Positions 44,314 through 54,031 of a stretch of 64,000 bases of DNA are shown here, one piece after another. A program made the translations under genes and the position numbers. The stretch's first letter is position 1; every line of letters begins with the position of its first letter. Under the pieces are notes generated by a model. That model was not told where the DNA came from and ran no database searches. It saw only the letters and a list, made by a program, of their open reading frames with translations. Location: assembly GCA_045612065.1 (NCBI GenBank), contig JAZKYH010000073.1:29731-93730 (forward strand). Direction: 5' to 3'. This DNA comes from UBA1189 sp045612065 (GTDB taxonomy: Bacteria > Bacteroidota > Bacteroidia > Bacteroidales > Bacteroidaceae).

Positions 44314-45399
44314 TTAACTCTGGAACTTGCGTGATTGTTCAGCTATCAGTTCGGCATCGTCGAAATAGTTGATGCGCATGGCACGGCGTACGTCTGCCAA
44401 TGTCTCGGCTGCAACTTCTCGTGCGGCTTCGCTGCCCTTTCGGAGAATCTCGAATACGGCAGGGATGTCCTTCTCCCATTCTTTGCGGCGCTCGCGGATG
44501 GGGGTGAGCAACTCTTCGAGGATGGCGTAGAGGAACTTCTTGACTTTAACGTCGCCCAAGCCTCCACGTTGGTAGTGTGCCTTCAGCTCGTCGAGGCTGC
44601 TGTAGTCGGGCCAGTATTTGGCAAAGTGCTCGGGCTGGCAGAACGCGTCGAGATAGGTGAACACAGTGTTCCCCTCAATCTTACCGGGATCCTCGACACG
44701 GATATGGTCGGGGTCGGTGTACATGCTCATCACGCGCTTGCGAACCTCTTCGGAGGAGTCGGAGAGGTAGATGCAGTTGCCCAATGACTTGGACATCTTG
44801 GCCTTGCCATCGGTGCCCGGTAGACGCATGCAAGCTGCATTGTCGGGGAGCAGTATCTCGGGCTCTACGAGGGTGTCGCCATAGATGCCGTTGAAGCGGC
44901 GGGCAATCTCACGGGCCTGCTCGATCATGGGCTGCTGGTCTTCACCGGCAGGCACTGTGGTAGCGCGGAAAGCGGTGATGTCTGATGCCTGACTGATGGG
45001 GTAGGTGAAGAAGCCTACGGGAATGCTGGTTTCGAAGTTGCGCATCTGAATCTCGGTCTTCACTGTCGGGTTGCGCTGGAGACGGCTCACAGTGACGAGG
45101 TTCATGTAGTAGAATGCGAGTTCGCACAATTCGGCAATCTGTGACTGGATGAAGATGGTGCTCTTCGTGGGGTCGATGCCGCAAGCGAGGTAGTCAAGTG
45201 CTACTTCGATGATGTTCTGACGTATCTTCTCGGGGTTGTCGGCATTGTCGGTCAGCGCCTGAGCATCGGCAATCATGATGAATATCTTGTCGAAAAGGCC
45301 TGAGTTCTGCAACTCTACGCGGCGGCGCAATGAGCCTACGAAATGTCCCAAATGAAGGCGACCCGTAGGACGGTCACCTGTGAGGATGATTTTTCCCAT
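44314..45399 (-). CDS. trpS: Tryptophan--tRNA ligase
   Basis: 361 residues. The class I signature appears as PTGRLHLGH near residue 11 and KMSKSLGN near 201. It charges tRNA-Trp. The stop lies 30 bp before the coaX ATG; it may be co-transcribed with that cluster. A divergent promoter for the START-like gene lies upstream. Confidence 0.97.
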   Translation of the reverse strand: MGKIILTGDRPTGRLHLGHFVGSLRRRVELQNSGLFDKIFIMIADAQALTDNADNPEKIRQNIIEVALDYLACGIDPTKSTIFIQSQIAELCELAFYYMNLVTVSRLQRNPTVKTEIQMRNFETSIPVGFFTYPISQASDITAFRATTVPAGEDQQPMIEQAREIARRFNGIYGDTLVEPEILLPDNAACMRLPGTDGKAKMSKSLGNCIYLSDSSEEVRKRVMSMYTDPDHIRVEDPGKIEGNTVFTYLDAFCQPEHFAKYWPDYSSLDELKAHYQRGGLGDVKVKKFLYAILEELLTPIRERRKEWEKDIPAVFEILRKGSEAAREVAAETLADVRRAMRINYFDDAELIAEQSRKFQS

Positions 45400-45458
45400 A
45401 TCTCTAATATCTCGTTTTTATTCTTATGTTTTATCGGGCTGCAAAATTAGTGTAAAAA

Positions 45459-45490
45459 TTTGTTTTTTCCTATGTCTTTCGTTACATTTG
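45459..45490 (+). promoter_or_regulatory. Promoter of the START-like gene
   Basis: TTTG (45459-45462), a 20-bp spacer and TACATTTG (45483-45490) match the consensus exactly, 19 bp before the ATG. Confidence 0.8.
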
Positions 45491-45509
45491 CAACCAAAAG
45501 ACTAATGCC

Positions 45510-45887
45510 ATGACAAAAATACATTTGGAATATCCGCTTGTGGGTAACTCACGCAACATCGTTTGGAACTTTATCGGTACTACGGGTGGCTTGGAGGCAT
45601 GGATGGCCGACAAGATAACGGAGAAAGATTCGGTCTACACTTTCCATTGGGGAAAGGATGAAACTCGTGAAGCCGAGCTATTGGGATGCCGTGAAGGGGT
45701 ATACATCCGTTTTCATTGGCTTGATGAGGCCCCCAAGACCTACTTTGAGTTGCGCATCAATGTGAGTGAGCTGACCAAGGCTCATGTGCTGGAGATTACG
45801 GAGATTGCACGCAACGAAGAGGAGGAGGACCTCACCCAGATGTGGGAAAGCCAGATGGAGGAGTTGCGCCGTGTGGCGGGAATCTAA
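45510..45887 (+). CDS. START-like domain protein (START_2 family)
   Basis: 125 residues. The order of strands and the C-terminal helix (EEDLTQMWESQMEELRRVAG) fit the small Bacteroidetes START-like/AHSA1-like family. The fold usually binds hydrophobic ligands, but no ligand is known for this family. The gene is monocistronic by position, with its own consensus promoter, and is followed by a separate promoter for the Lpt permease gene. Confidence 0.8.
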   Translation: MTKIHLEYPLVGNSRNIVWNFIGTTGGLEAWMADKITEKDSVYTFHWGKDETREAELLGCREGVYIRFHWLDEAPKTYFELRINVSELTKAHVLEITEIARNEEEEDLTQMWESQMEELRRVAGI

Positions 45888-46027
45888 ATTGTAAAAAATC
45901 AACGTAATTCTGCTTTTCGCCCGCTGATGTGGCTTAAGTCTGCTGTGCAGACCGAAATCAAGTTGCGCACAACTTTGCGGTAAACCTCGGAGATATTTGA
46001 CACTCGCTGTGAAAAATGCAAGTAAAC

Positions 46028-46059
46028 TTTGCTTTTCGCTCGCTTATTTAGTATCTTTG
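46028..46059 (+). promoter_or_regulatory. Promoter of the lptF/G-type permease and ribBA genes
   Basis: TTTG (46028-46031), a 20-bp spacer and TATCTTTG (46052-46059). It lies about 26 bp before the GTG start, so the leader would be only about 20 nt. Confidence 0.82.
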
Positions 46060-46084
46060 CGCGCAATTAAAGAGTGTCGTTGTT

Positions 46085-48001
46085 GTGCGTATTAAGAAAC
46101 TCGACATATTCGTACTGAAAAGTTTCGGCTTCATGTTTGTCGGGACCTTCTTTATCTGCCTGTTTATCTTTATCATGCAGCTCCTGTGGCTGTACGTGGA
46201 CGAATTGGTGGGAAAGGGTATCCCGATGGATGTGTTGGCGAAGTTTTTCTATTACGCAGCACTGACGTTGGTGCCCAAGTCGCTGCCTTTGGCTGTGCTG
46301 TTGGCCGCACTCATTACCTTTGGTAATTTTGGCGAACGTGTGGAACTGACGGCCATGAAGGCCTCAGGGGTTCCCTTGATAAGAGTGATGAGTCCGCTCG
46401 TGGCGTTTAGCGTAGGGCTGGGAATGTTGTCCTTTTATTTCCAAAACGTCACCGTTCCCCATGCAAACCTCCAGTTACAAAGGCTGCTCATCTCTATGAA
46501 GCAGAAATCACCGGAGTTGGAGATACCTGAAGGAGCTTTCTATGATGGCATTGAGAACTATAATCTCTACGTCAAGAAGAAGGATAGCGACACGGGTATG
46601 CTCTACGGGGTGGTAATCTACAACATGAGCAATGGCTTTGAGAATGCTACTATCCTGAAGGCCGACAGTGGACGTCTCGAGACTACAGCAGATAAACAGC
46701 ACCTGAAGTTTATCCTCTACCATGGGGAGCAGTTTGAGAACCTTAAGGATGGACAAATCAATTCAAGAAATATTCCTTACCGTCGCGAGGAGTTCGGTGA
46801 GAAGACCATGCTGATAGAGTTTAGCAATGACTTTGACTTGATGGATGGCAGCTTCCTCAGTGCGAATGCGATGAATAAGAATATGGTTCAGCTGTCGCAT
46901 GACATCGACTCGATGACAACACACCAGGATAGCATAGGACGTCTCTACTACTCTCAGCTGACAACAAACTCATATGCCTCGCATACTCTGACGAAAGCAG
47001 ATACCACTCGCTTGCAGGAATTTGTGGAAAAGGAGGGAGTCACACGCATAGACGTGGACAGTATCTTCTATTCTTCTACGCGTGACCAGCGCAGGAAATG
47101 GCTTGAGGGCGAAGAACGTCGTATCAATAATCTCAAGAGTGAGCTGGACCTGAAGAGCAGGTCAGTGTTTGCTGCAGACAAGAATGTGCGCCGCCATCAG
47201 TTGGAGTGGTTCAGCAAGATATCTTTATCGTTGTCGTGCCTGGTGTTCTTTTTCATCGGTGCACCATTGGGTGCCATCATACGTAAGGGTGGATTGGGCA
47301 TGCCGGTCGTGGTGTCGGTGTTGACCTTTATCGTTTACTACATCCTGGATACCAAGGGTACCAAGCTCGCTCGTGAGGGTGAGATACCTGTGTGGTGGGG
47401 GGCATGGATGAGTACGTCGGTGCTGGCACCTTTGGGAGTCTTCCTCACCTATCATGCCAATAAGGATTCGGGAATATTCAATGTCGAACTGTACAAGATG
47501 GCTTTCCGCTGGTTGCTGGCATTGCGGGTCAAGCGCAACAATGTGTTGAAGGAGGTTATCATTGAAGATCCCGACTATAGTGCCGTCTTCAAAGAACTTA
47601 CGGCATTGTCTGTTGTCTGCGAAGAGTATGAACGTGTTCATCTGCAGAAGTTGCTGCCCAACTATATCACGATGTTCACTGCAGGGCGAAACAGACATGA
47701 CAGGGCATTGATTGCCGTCAATGTGCAGTATGAACATATTATTTCGACGTTGGCCAACAGCCGTAACCAAGAATACATCAATAAGATCAACACCTATCCG
47801 GTGCTGTCGGTAAGCTCTCATACATCTCCTTTTTCGTATAGATGGATGAATGTGGCGGTTGGCGTTGTCTTGCCTGTTGGTGTGTTGTTTTATGCCAGGT
47901 CGGTCTTCTTTCGCTATCGCCTGAAAGAGGACATGAAATCAATAATGAAGATTAACAAAGAATTACAAGATATTATTCATCTCTATGAAAGAAAACTCTA
48001 A
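46085..48001 (+). CDS. LptF/LptG-family LPS export permease (YjgP/YjgQ)
   Basis: 638 residues from a GTG start (MRIKKLDIFVLKSFGFMFVG). Three transmembrane helices at the start, a large periplasmic beta-rich part (about 110-370), three more helices (about 375-470) and a long cytoplasmic or extra C-terminal tail with a final helix near 585-605. The family forms the membrane part of the LPS extraction machine with LptB and LptC. The C-terminal extension of about 150 residues is longer than in the E. coli proteins. The ribBA gene starts inside its last codons (17-bp overlap). Confidence 0.9.
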   Translation: MRIKKLDIFVLKSFGFMFVGTFFICLFIFIMQLLWLYVDELVGKGIPMDVLAKFFYYAALTLVPKSLPLAVLLAALITFGNFGERVELTAMKASGVPLIRVMSPLVAFSVGLGMLSFYFQNVTVPHANLQLQRLLISMKQKSPELEIPEGAFYDGIENYNLYVKKKDSDTGMLYGVVIYNMSNGFENATILKADSGRLETTADKQHLKFILYHGEQFENLKDGQINSRNIPYRREEFGEKTMLIEFSNDFDLMDGSFLSANAMNKNMVQLSHDIDSMTTHQDSIGRLYYSQLTTNSYASHTLTKADTTRLQEFVEKEGVTRIDVDSIFYSSTRDQRRKWLEGEERRINNLKSELDLKSRSVFAADKNVRRHQLEWFSKISLSLSCLVFFFIGAPLGAIIRKGGLGMPVVVSVLTFIVYYILDTKGTKLAREGEIPVWWGAWMSTSVLAPLGVFLTYHANKDSGIFNVELYKMAFRWLLALRVKRNNVLKEVIIEDPDYSAVFKELTALSVVCEEYERVHLQKLLPNYITMFTAGRNRHDRALIAVNVQYEHIISTLANSRNQEYINKINTYPVLSVSSHTSPFSYRWMNVAVGVVLPVGVLFYARSVFFRYRLKEDMKSIMKINKELQDIIHLYERKL

Positions 48002-49217
48002 CGAAAAGGAATGGCAGTTGAGCTCCATTGAGCAGGCTGTAGAGACTTTCCGCCAGGGAGGTATCGTGATTGTGGTTGATGATGAAGACCGCGAAAACGA
48101 GGGCGACTTCATTGTCGCTGCCGAGAAGATAACCCCTGAGATTGTCAACTTCATGCTGCGCTATGGGCGTGGCGTGCTGTGTGCTCCCATCACAATGTCA
48201 CGTTGTGAGGAATTGAACTTAGCACCTCAGGTTAACAACAATACCAGTATATTGGGTACACCGTTCACTGTGACCGTAGACCTCATTGAGGGATGTTCTA
48301 CGGGTGTGTCTACGGCTGATCGTGCTGCTACCATCCGTGCTCTGGCCGACCCTATGCGCAAAGCTGAAGATTTCGGTCGTCCTGGACATATCAATCCTCT
48401 CTATGCACAGGACAAGGGAGTACTCCGTCGTGCCGGACATACTGAGGCTGCTATTGACTTGGCCCGTCTGGCAGGGTTACAGCCAGCAGCTGCGCTCATT
48501 GAAATTATGAATGAGGATGGCACCATGGCTCGTATGCCTGAATTGATCAGAATCTCACGTGAGATGAATATCCCTCTCATCACCATCCATGATCTTATTG
48601 CCTATCGTCTTGAAACTGAGTCGATGATTGAGCGTGGTGAGGAGGTGGATATGCCTACGGCGCATGGTCATTTCCGTCTCATCCCCTTCCGTCAGCTCTC
48701 TAATGGCGCTGAGCACGTTGCACTCATCAAGGGTGAGTGGGCCGAAGATGAAGCCATCCTTGTACGCATGCACTCATCATGCATGACAGGTGATATATTC
48801 GGCTCGTGCCGTTGTGACTGCGGTGATCAGCTCCACCATGCGATGGAAGAGATTGATGTTGCTGGTAAGGGAGTTGTCGTGTATATGATGCAAGAGGGCC
48901 GTGGTATCGGTCTGATGAACAAGATTAAGGCTTATAAGCTCCAGGAACAGGGCCTCGATACCGTAGATGCCAATATCCATCTCGGATTCGATGCCGATGA
49001 ACGCGACTATGGAGTAGGTGCTCAGATACTTCGCTCGTTGGGCGTGCACAAGATGCGCTTGCTTACCAATAATCCAGTGAAGCGTATCGGTCTCGAAGCC
49101 TATGGCCTTGAGATTACCGAGAATGTGCCTATTGAGATTAACCCCAACCAATATAATGAGCGTTACCTGCGTACCAAGAAAGACCGTATGGGGCATACGT
49201 TGCATTTTGAAGAATAA
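47985..49217 (+). CDS. ribBA: Bifunctional DHBP synthase / GTP cyclohydrolase II
   Basis: 410 residues. The N-terminal half (DDEDRENEGDF motif) is 3,4-dihydroxy-2-butanone-4-phosphate synthase. The C-terminal half has the zinc-binding CMTGDIFGSCRCDCG and the QEGRGIGL loop of GTP cyclohydrolase II. The two activities start riboflavin synthesis. Overlap with the permease gene and 18-bp spacing to the aminotransferase suggest one transcript. Confidence 0.97.
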   Translation: MKENSNEKEWQLSSIEQAVETFRQGGIVIVVDDEDRENEGDFIVAAEKITPEIVNFMLRYGRGVLCAPITMSRCEELNLAPQVNNNTSILGTPFTVTVDLIEGCSTGVSTADRAATIRALADPMRKAEDFGRPGHINPLYAQDKGVLRRAGHTEAAIDLARLAGLQPAAALIEIMNEDGTMARMPELIRISREMNIPLITIHDLIAYRLETESMIERGEEVDMPTAHGHFRLIPFRQLSNGAEHVALIKGEWAEDEAILVRMHSSCMTGDIFGSCRCDCGDQLHHAMEEIDVAGKGVVVYMMQEGRGIGLMNKIKAYKLQEQGLDTVDANIHLGFDADERDYGVGAQILRSLGVHKMRLLTNNPVKRIGLEAYGLEITENVPIEINPNQYNERYLRTKKDRMGHTLHFEE

Positions 49218-49235
49218 TTTCTAAATATAATCATT

Positions 49236-50429
49236 ATGAATGCATTAAGCAATCTTATCAATCGTCTGTCTCCGTCAGCTACGCTGGCGATGTCACAGCG
49301 TAGCGCTGAGCTTAAGGCTCAGGGCGTCGATGTTATCAACCTCAGTGTGGGTGAACCCGACTTTAATACTCCTGACCACATCAAGGAGGCTGCAAAGCAG
49401 GCTATCGATGACAACTTCTCTCGTTACTCACCTGTGCCTGGCTATCCTGCCTTGCGTCAAGCTATTGTAGATAAGCTGAAGAATGAGAACAACCTGGAGT
49501 ATACTGTAAATCAGATTTCTTGTGCCAATGGTGCCAAGCAATCGGTATGTAACGTGGTTATGGCTCTCGTGAACGAGGGTGACGAGGTTATTGTCCCCGC
49601 TCCCTATTGGGTGAGCTATCCCGAGATGGTGCTCATGGCTAATGGAACTCCTGTTATCGTACCTGCAGGCATTGAGCAGGATTTCAAGATTACTCCCGAG
49701 CAACTTGAGGCTGCCATCACTCCCAAGACCAAAGCAATTATTCTCTGCTCGCCTTCAAACCCCACAGGTTCGGTGTATAGCCGTGAGGAGTTGGCTGCAT
49801 TGGCTGCAGTGCTCGAACGTCACGAGCAGGTGTATGTGATTGCCGACGAGATCTATGAGCATATCAACTATGTAGGTCGTCATGAGAGCATTGCCCAGTT
49901 CTCTGGCGTACACGATCGTGTTGTGATTATTAACGGTGTGTCTAAGGCATACGCAATGACGGGTTGGCGTATTGGATTCATCGCTGGTCCCGAGTGGTTG
50001 GTTAAGGCATGTAACAAACTTCAGGGTCAATATACGAGCGGTCCTTGCTCAGTATCACAGAAGGCTGCTGAGGCTGCTTACCGTGGAACACAGGAACCTG
50101 TTGAGGAGATGCGTAAGGCTTTTGAGCGTCGTCGTAATCTTATCGTGAAATTGGGCCGTGAGATTCCCGGTTTCGAAGTGAATGAACCTCAGGGTGCCTT
50201 CTACCTCTTCCCAAAGTGTAGCGCTTATTATGGCAAGAAGTTTGGCGATAAGGTTATCGAAACAGCTTCAGACCTTGCCATGTATCTTCTCGAAGAGGGT
50301 CATGTGGCTTGTGTAGGCGGCGATTCATTTGGCTCGCCCGAATGCATCCGTATGAGCTACGCTACTTCTGATGAGAATATCGTTGAGGCTATGCGCCGTA
50401 TCAAGGAGGCTTTAGCAAAGTTGGCTTAA
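49236..50429 (+). CDS. aspC: Pyridoxal-phosphate aminotransferase, aspartate type
   Basis: 397 residues of fold-type I aminotransferase (class I/II). NLSVGEPDFNTPDHIK near the start, the CSPSNPTGSVY loop and the PLP-binding lysine in INGVSKAYAMTGWRIGF are present. It most likely converts aspartate and 2-oxoglutarate to oxaloacetate and glutamate; closely related substrates are possible. A bidirectional terminator follows. Confidence 0.9.
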   Translation: MNALSNLINRLSPSATLAMSQRSAELKAQGVDVINLSVGEPDFNTPDHIKEAAKQAIDDNFSRYSPVPGYPALRQAIVDKLKNENNLEYTVNQISCANGAKQSVCNVVMALVNEGDEVIVPAPYWVSYPEMVLMANGTPVIVPAGIEQDFKITPEQLEAAITPKTKAIILCSPSNPTGSVYSREELAALAAVLERHEQVYVIADEIYEHINYVGRHESIAQFSGVHDRVVIINGVSKAYAMTGWRIGFIAGPEWLVKACNKLQGQYTSGPCSVSQKAAEAAYRGTQEPVEEMRKAFERRRNLIVKLGREIPGFEVNEPQGAFYLFPKCSAYYGKKFGDKVIETASDLAMYLLEEGHVACVGGDSFGSPECIRMSYATSDENIVEAMRRIKEALAKLA

Positions 50430-50445
50430 TCGGTCTATGCTATGA

Positions 50446-50490
50446 CAAAACAGAGGGCGCATCTGCAGATGCGCCCTCTGTTCTTTTTAG
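50446..50490. terminator. Bidirectional intrinsic terminator
   Basis: A perfect 30-bp palindrome at 50451-50480 (half CAGAGGGCGCATCTG) has an A-run on the left and TTCTTTTT on the right. It sits between the convergent aminotransferase and wzc genes. Confidence 0.9.
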
Positions 50491-50502
50491 GGGATATTGT
50501 GT

Positions 50503-52950
50503 TTACTTTGTGTTTTGACCATATCCATATTGACCATATTGACCATACTTGCCGTATCCATAACGCCCGTATTTGCCATATCTGCCGTAACCATAGTAGT
50601 AGCCATATTTCTTCTTGGCCATGTCGATGCCATTGAGCACAATGCTCAAGTTCTTCAGCTTGCCCTCCTTGCACAAAGAGTTGGCCAACTCCAAGTTGCT
50701 CTTGGGAGTGTAATCTGCACGGCAGATGTATACCGTAGCATCAGTTACACGAGAAATGATCAGGGTATCGGCTACCAAACCTACAGGCGCTGTATCCAAG
50801 ATGATGTAGTCGTACACCTCTTTCAGATAGTCCATTGCCTTGTCGAGATTCTTGCGAGAGAGCAACTCGGCAGGGTTGGGGGGAATGACACCTGCAGGCA
50901 GGATATCCAAATTGGGGTTGATGCCTGAAGACATGATTTGGTCGAACAACAACTTCTTGTCGTTTGCGTCTCCAGAGAGGAACAATGTGATACCTCTTTT
51001 GCGGTCTGCAAGGTTGAACATCTCAGCCAATCGGGGCTTTCTGATGTCGAGACCGATGAGGAGTACCTTCTTGCCCAACAAGGCCATACTTACTGCCAAG
51101 TTCGACGAAACGAAAGTCTTACCCTCACCTGCTGTTGATGAGGTGAACTGTATGATTTTCTTTTCGGGACTATCGAGGATGAACTGAAGATTGGTACGTA
51201 TGCCTCTGAATGTTTCAGCCATCAAGTCGTTAGAGTTCTCATTCACAACAACAGTGTGCTTGCTGTTTTTTGCTCCCTGCGACATAGGTACGTCACCGAG
51301 TACAGGAATCTTGGTGAGCTTCTCAAGGTCATTGCGGCCCTCAATCTTATAACGAAGCAATTCCAATATGTATATTGTTGCGATGGGGACGATTGCTCCA
51401 ATAGCCAAAGCAATGAGCCAAATCATTCTGCGGTTGGGCGATACAGGTGCATCGTTAGCAAGTGCAGCGTCGATAATCTTTGCGTTATCAGCTGTTGCAG
51501 CCAAGGCGATAGAGTTCTCTTCGCGCTTTTGAAGGAGCATCATGTAAAGTCCTGACTTAACCTCAAGCTGTCGTTCGTAACCAGCCAAAATCTTCTCCTG
51601 TGTGGGGGCATTGCCTAACTTTGAATCGTACTTTCTTGCTTGACGCTCAAAGTCTGCTTTCTTAATCTCCAATGAGCTTTGCAGAGTCTCGATTGAAGTC
51701 TTGATGCTTGAGAACATCAGATTGGCAATTGTGGTAACTTCGACAATTGTCGGATTACTCTCGCTGGCTGTGCGCAACAAGTTGGCGCGCTCCATGACAA
51801 TCTCATTGTAACGACCAATGAGATCTGTAAGATCTTCGTTCTCCAGGCCAACATTTGCAGGGATGGGCTGCAAAGTATTCTTAGGATCGTTGACGTACTC
51901 GTGCAAGAAGTTCATCAGTTTCAACTGAGTCGCAACATTTACTTGTTGCTTTTCATATTCCGAGCTTCCTTGCATGACCTTCTGTGCCTCGCCTGAGAGG
52001 TTGATCAAGCCTGCAGAGCGCTTGTATTGTGCCACTTGCTCCTCTGCTTCGTCCAACTCGGCAGAAACCTTCTCGAGGCGCTTCTCAATGAACTCTTCGG
52101 TTTGCAATGCAACAAAGTTCTTTGCTTTGTTATTCTCTCGGTTGTAAGCAATGATGAGTTGGTTAACGAAAGCTATTGCACGAGATTTGTTGACATCCAA
52201 GTATGAAACGCATGCAACAGATGTGGTCTTTGAAGTGGGTTCAATGCTCAGTGCGCCTAAGCAAGCCTTAGCAGCTTGGATTGGGGGAACAATAGTTACT
52301 GTCAACTCCTTGTTTGGAGCAAGGGCTGGCATGTTACCCTTGGTGAAAACCAAACGTCCGATGTGTGTATCCAAAGTGTAAGGCAGTGAGCTAACCTCTT
52401 TTGTCTCTTCAACAATCTCTCCCTTTTCTTTGTCGTAGCGGTTGTAAGAAATAACGTACGATGCCTCATCGGGTTGAGTAATCCTGAAAGATGCAGCATA
52501 GCTCAAGCGTTCCACGTCCTCTTGACTGATGGTTACCTGTACGGGGTAGGAACCATATAGCGTGGTTGCAGGTCTGAAGAAACCATTGTCAATGCTGTAT
52601 CTTGTATGAAGACCCAAGTCCATCACAGCTTGCTTAATCATGGACTTTGAACGGAGTACCTCCAGCTCATTGTCGAGTCCGCCAGTGGTGCTCATGATTC
52701 CAAAATCCTGCTGGAAAGTCTGTATCTGATTGTTGAACGAACCCTTCTGGTCATCGTTAATCATGATAGTAGCCTGTATGCGGTACACCGGAGTCTGCTT
52801 TTGGAGATAGATCTTAGCTCCACAAAGGCATATAACGATAGATGCTACAATCCACTTCCAGTTGAAAACCAATTTCATTAAGATGGCCTTAATGTCAAAT
52901 CCGCTTTCTTCTTCCTCGAAACTGTTTATGTTTATGTTTTCGTTAATCAT
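50503..52950 (-). CDS. Polysaccharide co-polymerase with tyrosine autokinase domain (Wzc-like)
   Basis: 815 residues. The N-terminal Wzz domain has transmembrane helices near residues 32-50 and 505-525 with a periplasmic coiled coil between. The cytoplasmic BY-kinase domain has Walker A (STAGEGKT), Walker A' (VLLIGLDIRKP) and Walker B (YIILDTAPVG). The last 35 residues are a glycine-tyrosine tail (ending YGQYGQYGYGQNTK) with more than ten tyrosines, the autophosphorylation cluster. It controls chain length and export of a capsule or exopolysaccharide with the Wza-like lipoprotein just upstream. No glycosyltransferase genes are beside it. Confidence 0.93.
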   Translation of the reverse strand: MINENININSFEEEESGFDIKAILMKLVFNWKWIVASIVICLCGAKIYLQKQTPVYRIQATIMINDDQKGSFNNQIQTFQQDFGIMSTTGGLDNELEVLRSKSMIKQAVMDLGLHTRYSIDNGFFRPATTLYGSYPVQVTISQEDVERLSYAASFRITQPDEASYVISYNRYDKEKGEIVEETKEVSSLPYTLDTHIGRLVFTKGNMPALAPNKELTVTIVPPIQAAKACLGALSIEPTSKTTSVACVSYLDVNKSRAIAFVNQLIIAYNRENNKAKNFVALQTEEFIEKRLEKVSAELDEAEEQVAQYKRSAGLINLSGEAQKVMQGSSEYEKQQVNVATQLKLMNFLHEYVNDPKNTLQPIPANVGLENEDLTDLIGRYNEIVMERANLLRTASESNPTIVEVTTIANLMFSSIKTSIETLQSSLEIKKADFERQARKYDSKLGNAPTQEKILAGYERQLEVKSGLYMMLLQKREENSIALAATADNAKIIDAALANDAPVSPNRRMIWLIALAIGAIVPIATIYILELLRYKIEGRNDLEKLTKIPVLGDVPMSQGAKNSKHTVVVNENSNDLMAETFRGIRTNLQFILDSPEKKIIQFTSSTAGEGKTFVSSNLAVSMALLGKKVLLIGLDIRKPRLAEMFNLADRKRGITLFLSGDANDKKLLFDQIMSSGINPNLDILPAGVIPPNPAELLSRKNLDKAMDYLKEVYDYIILDTAPVGLVADTLIISRVTDATVYICRADYTPKSNLELANSLCKEGKLKNLSIVLNGIDMAKKKYGYYYGYGRYGKYGRYGYGKYGQYGQYGYGQNTK

Positions 52951-52960
52951 ATTCCATTAT

Positions 52961-53755
52961 TTATAAAAGGTTCAACAAGAAGGTTATTACAGCCATGAGC
53001 AATGATGTAGCAGAGAACCACATTGAGGTCATATTGCTTACGTCAGCACCTCGTGCCTTAGCCTTGTTGGGCTCTACGTACAAAATGTCGTTTTGCTGCA
53101 GGTAGTAATAAGGTGAGTGGACGATGTTGGCATCGTTAAGGTCGAGTGTCACGATGTTCTTTGTGCCGTCGGCATTCTCTCGGATAAGCTTTACGTTGTC
53201 GCGCTTACCAAACAATGTGAGATCTCCTGACATGGCTATTGCCTCGAGTACATTGATTCTCTCGTTGGAAATATTGTATATGTTAGGACTGGAAACTTCT
53301 CCTAATACAGATATCGTATAATTGGCCATGCGTACGGTGACGATAGGGGGAGTGGTGAAGTTGGACTTGATTTTCTCCTTAATCATCTCTTCTACCTCAC
53401 CTTTTGTCATTCCATAAACTTTCAAACGTCCCAATGTGGGAAATTCGATGTATCCTTCATTGTCCACAAGGTAGGTCTGCAGTGCAGGTTGTGAGGTAAG
53501 GCTACCCTTACCACCATTATTGCCTGCAGACATTGGTGTGGGGACTGTCAAGTTGAATGGGATGGCAGCCTCAGGCATCTCGCTGCTGACAGTAATGGTC
53601 AACATGTCCTTAGGCTGAATGCGCATGTCTGGAAGTTCTGAAACAATCGTAGTGTCTATCTCAGAAGAATTCTGCAGATAAGGAACTTTCTTGTACGACG
53701 TACAAGAAGCCATGGCAATCAATGCTGCCATCAGTAGAAGTTTTGTTCTCTTCAT
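52961..53755 (-). CDS. Polysaccharide export lipoprotein (Wza-like)
   Basis: 264 residues. A lipoprotein signal with MASC as lipobox, then a Poly_export domain (ELPDMRIQPKDMLTITVSSE) and a SLBB-like region (ISVLGEVSSPNIYNISNERI). A C-terminal hydrophobic helix (MWFSATSLLMAVITFLLNLL) would cross the outer membrane, as in Wza. It forms the export channel for polysaccharide with the Wzc-like protein, whose gene starts 11 bp after this stop. A -7-like box for this pair is at 53794-53801 (TATCTTTG on the minus strand). Confidence 0.9.
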   Translation of the reverse strand: MKRTKLLLMAALIAMASCTSYKKVPYLQNSSEIDTTIVSELPDMRIQPKDMLTITVSSEMPEAAIPFNLTVPTPMSAGNNGGKGSLTSQPALQTYLVDNEGYIEFPTLGRLKVYGMTKGEVEEMIKEKIKSNFTTPPIVTVRMANYTISVLGEVSSPNIYNISNERINVLEAIAMSGDLTLFGKRDNVKLIRENADGTKNIVTLDLNDANIVHSPYYYLQQNDILYVEPNKAKARGADVSNMTSMWFSATSLLMAVITFLLNLL

Positions 53756-53979
53756 ATAACTTGTTTGTTAACCTAATATTCCATATTATTTTGCAAAGAT
53801 AGCACTTTTTTTAATATGCGGTATCTTTTGCGCTCATTTTTTGTGAATTCGTGGTTTCGCGGAGGATGTGTAAGGTTATATTTGTTGTCTTTGCGGCAAT
53901 AGCTTAAAGGTCTTATCCTTTTGGTTGGTGCTTTTTATTTTCAGATTTGTTTTTGTGCGCATAATTAATTCCCTGCAAG

Positions 53980-54011
53980 TTTGCCCAACTCTAAACTTTT
54001 GCTTACTTTTG
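53980..54011 (+). promoter_or_regulatory. Promoter of the 205-residue protein gene
   Basis: TTTG (53980-53983), a 20-bp spacer and TACTTTTG (54004-54011), 21 bp before the ATG at 54032. Confidence 0.75.
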
Positions 54012-54031
54012 CGTAAATTTTATTGTAGACC

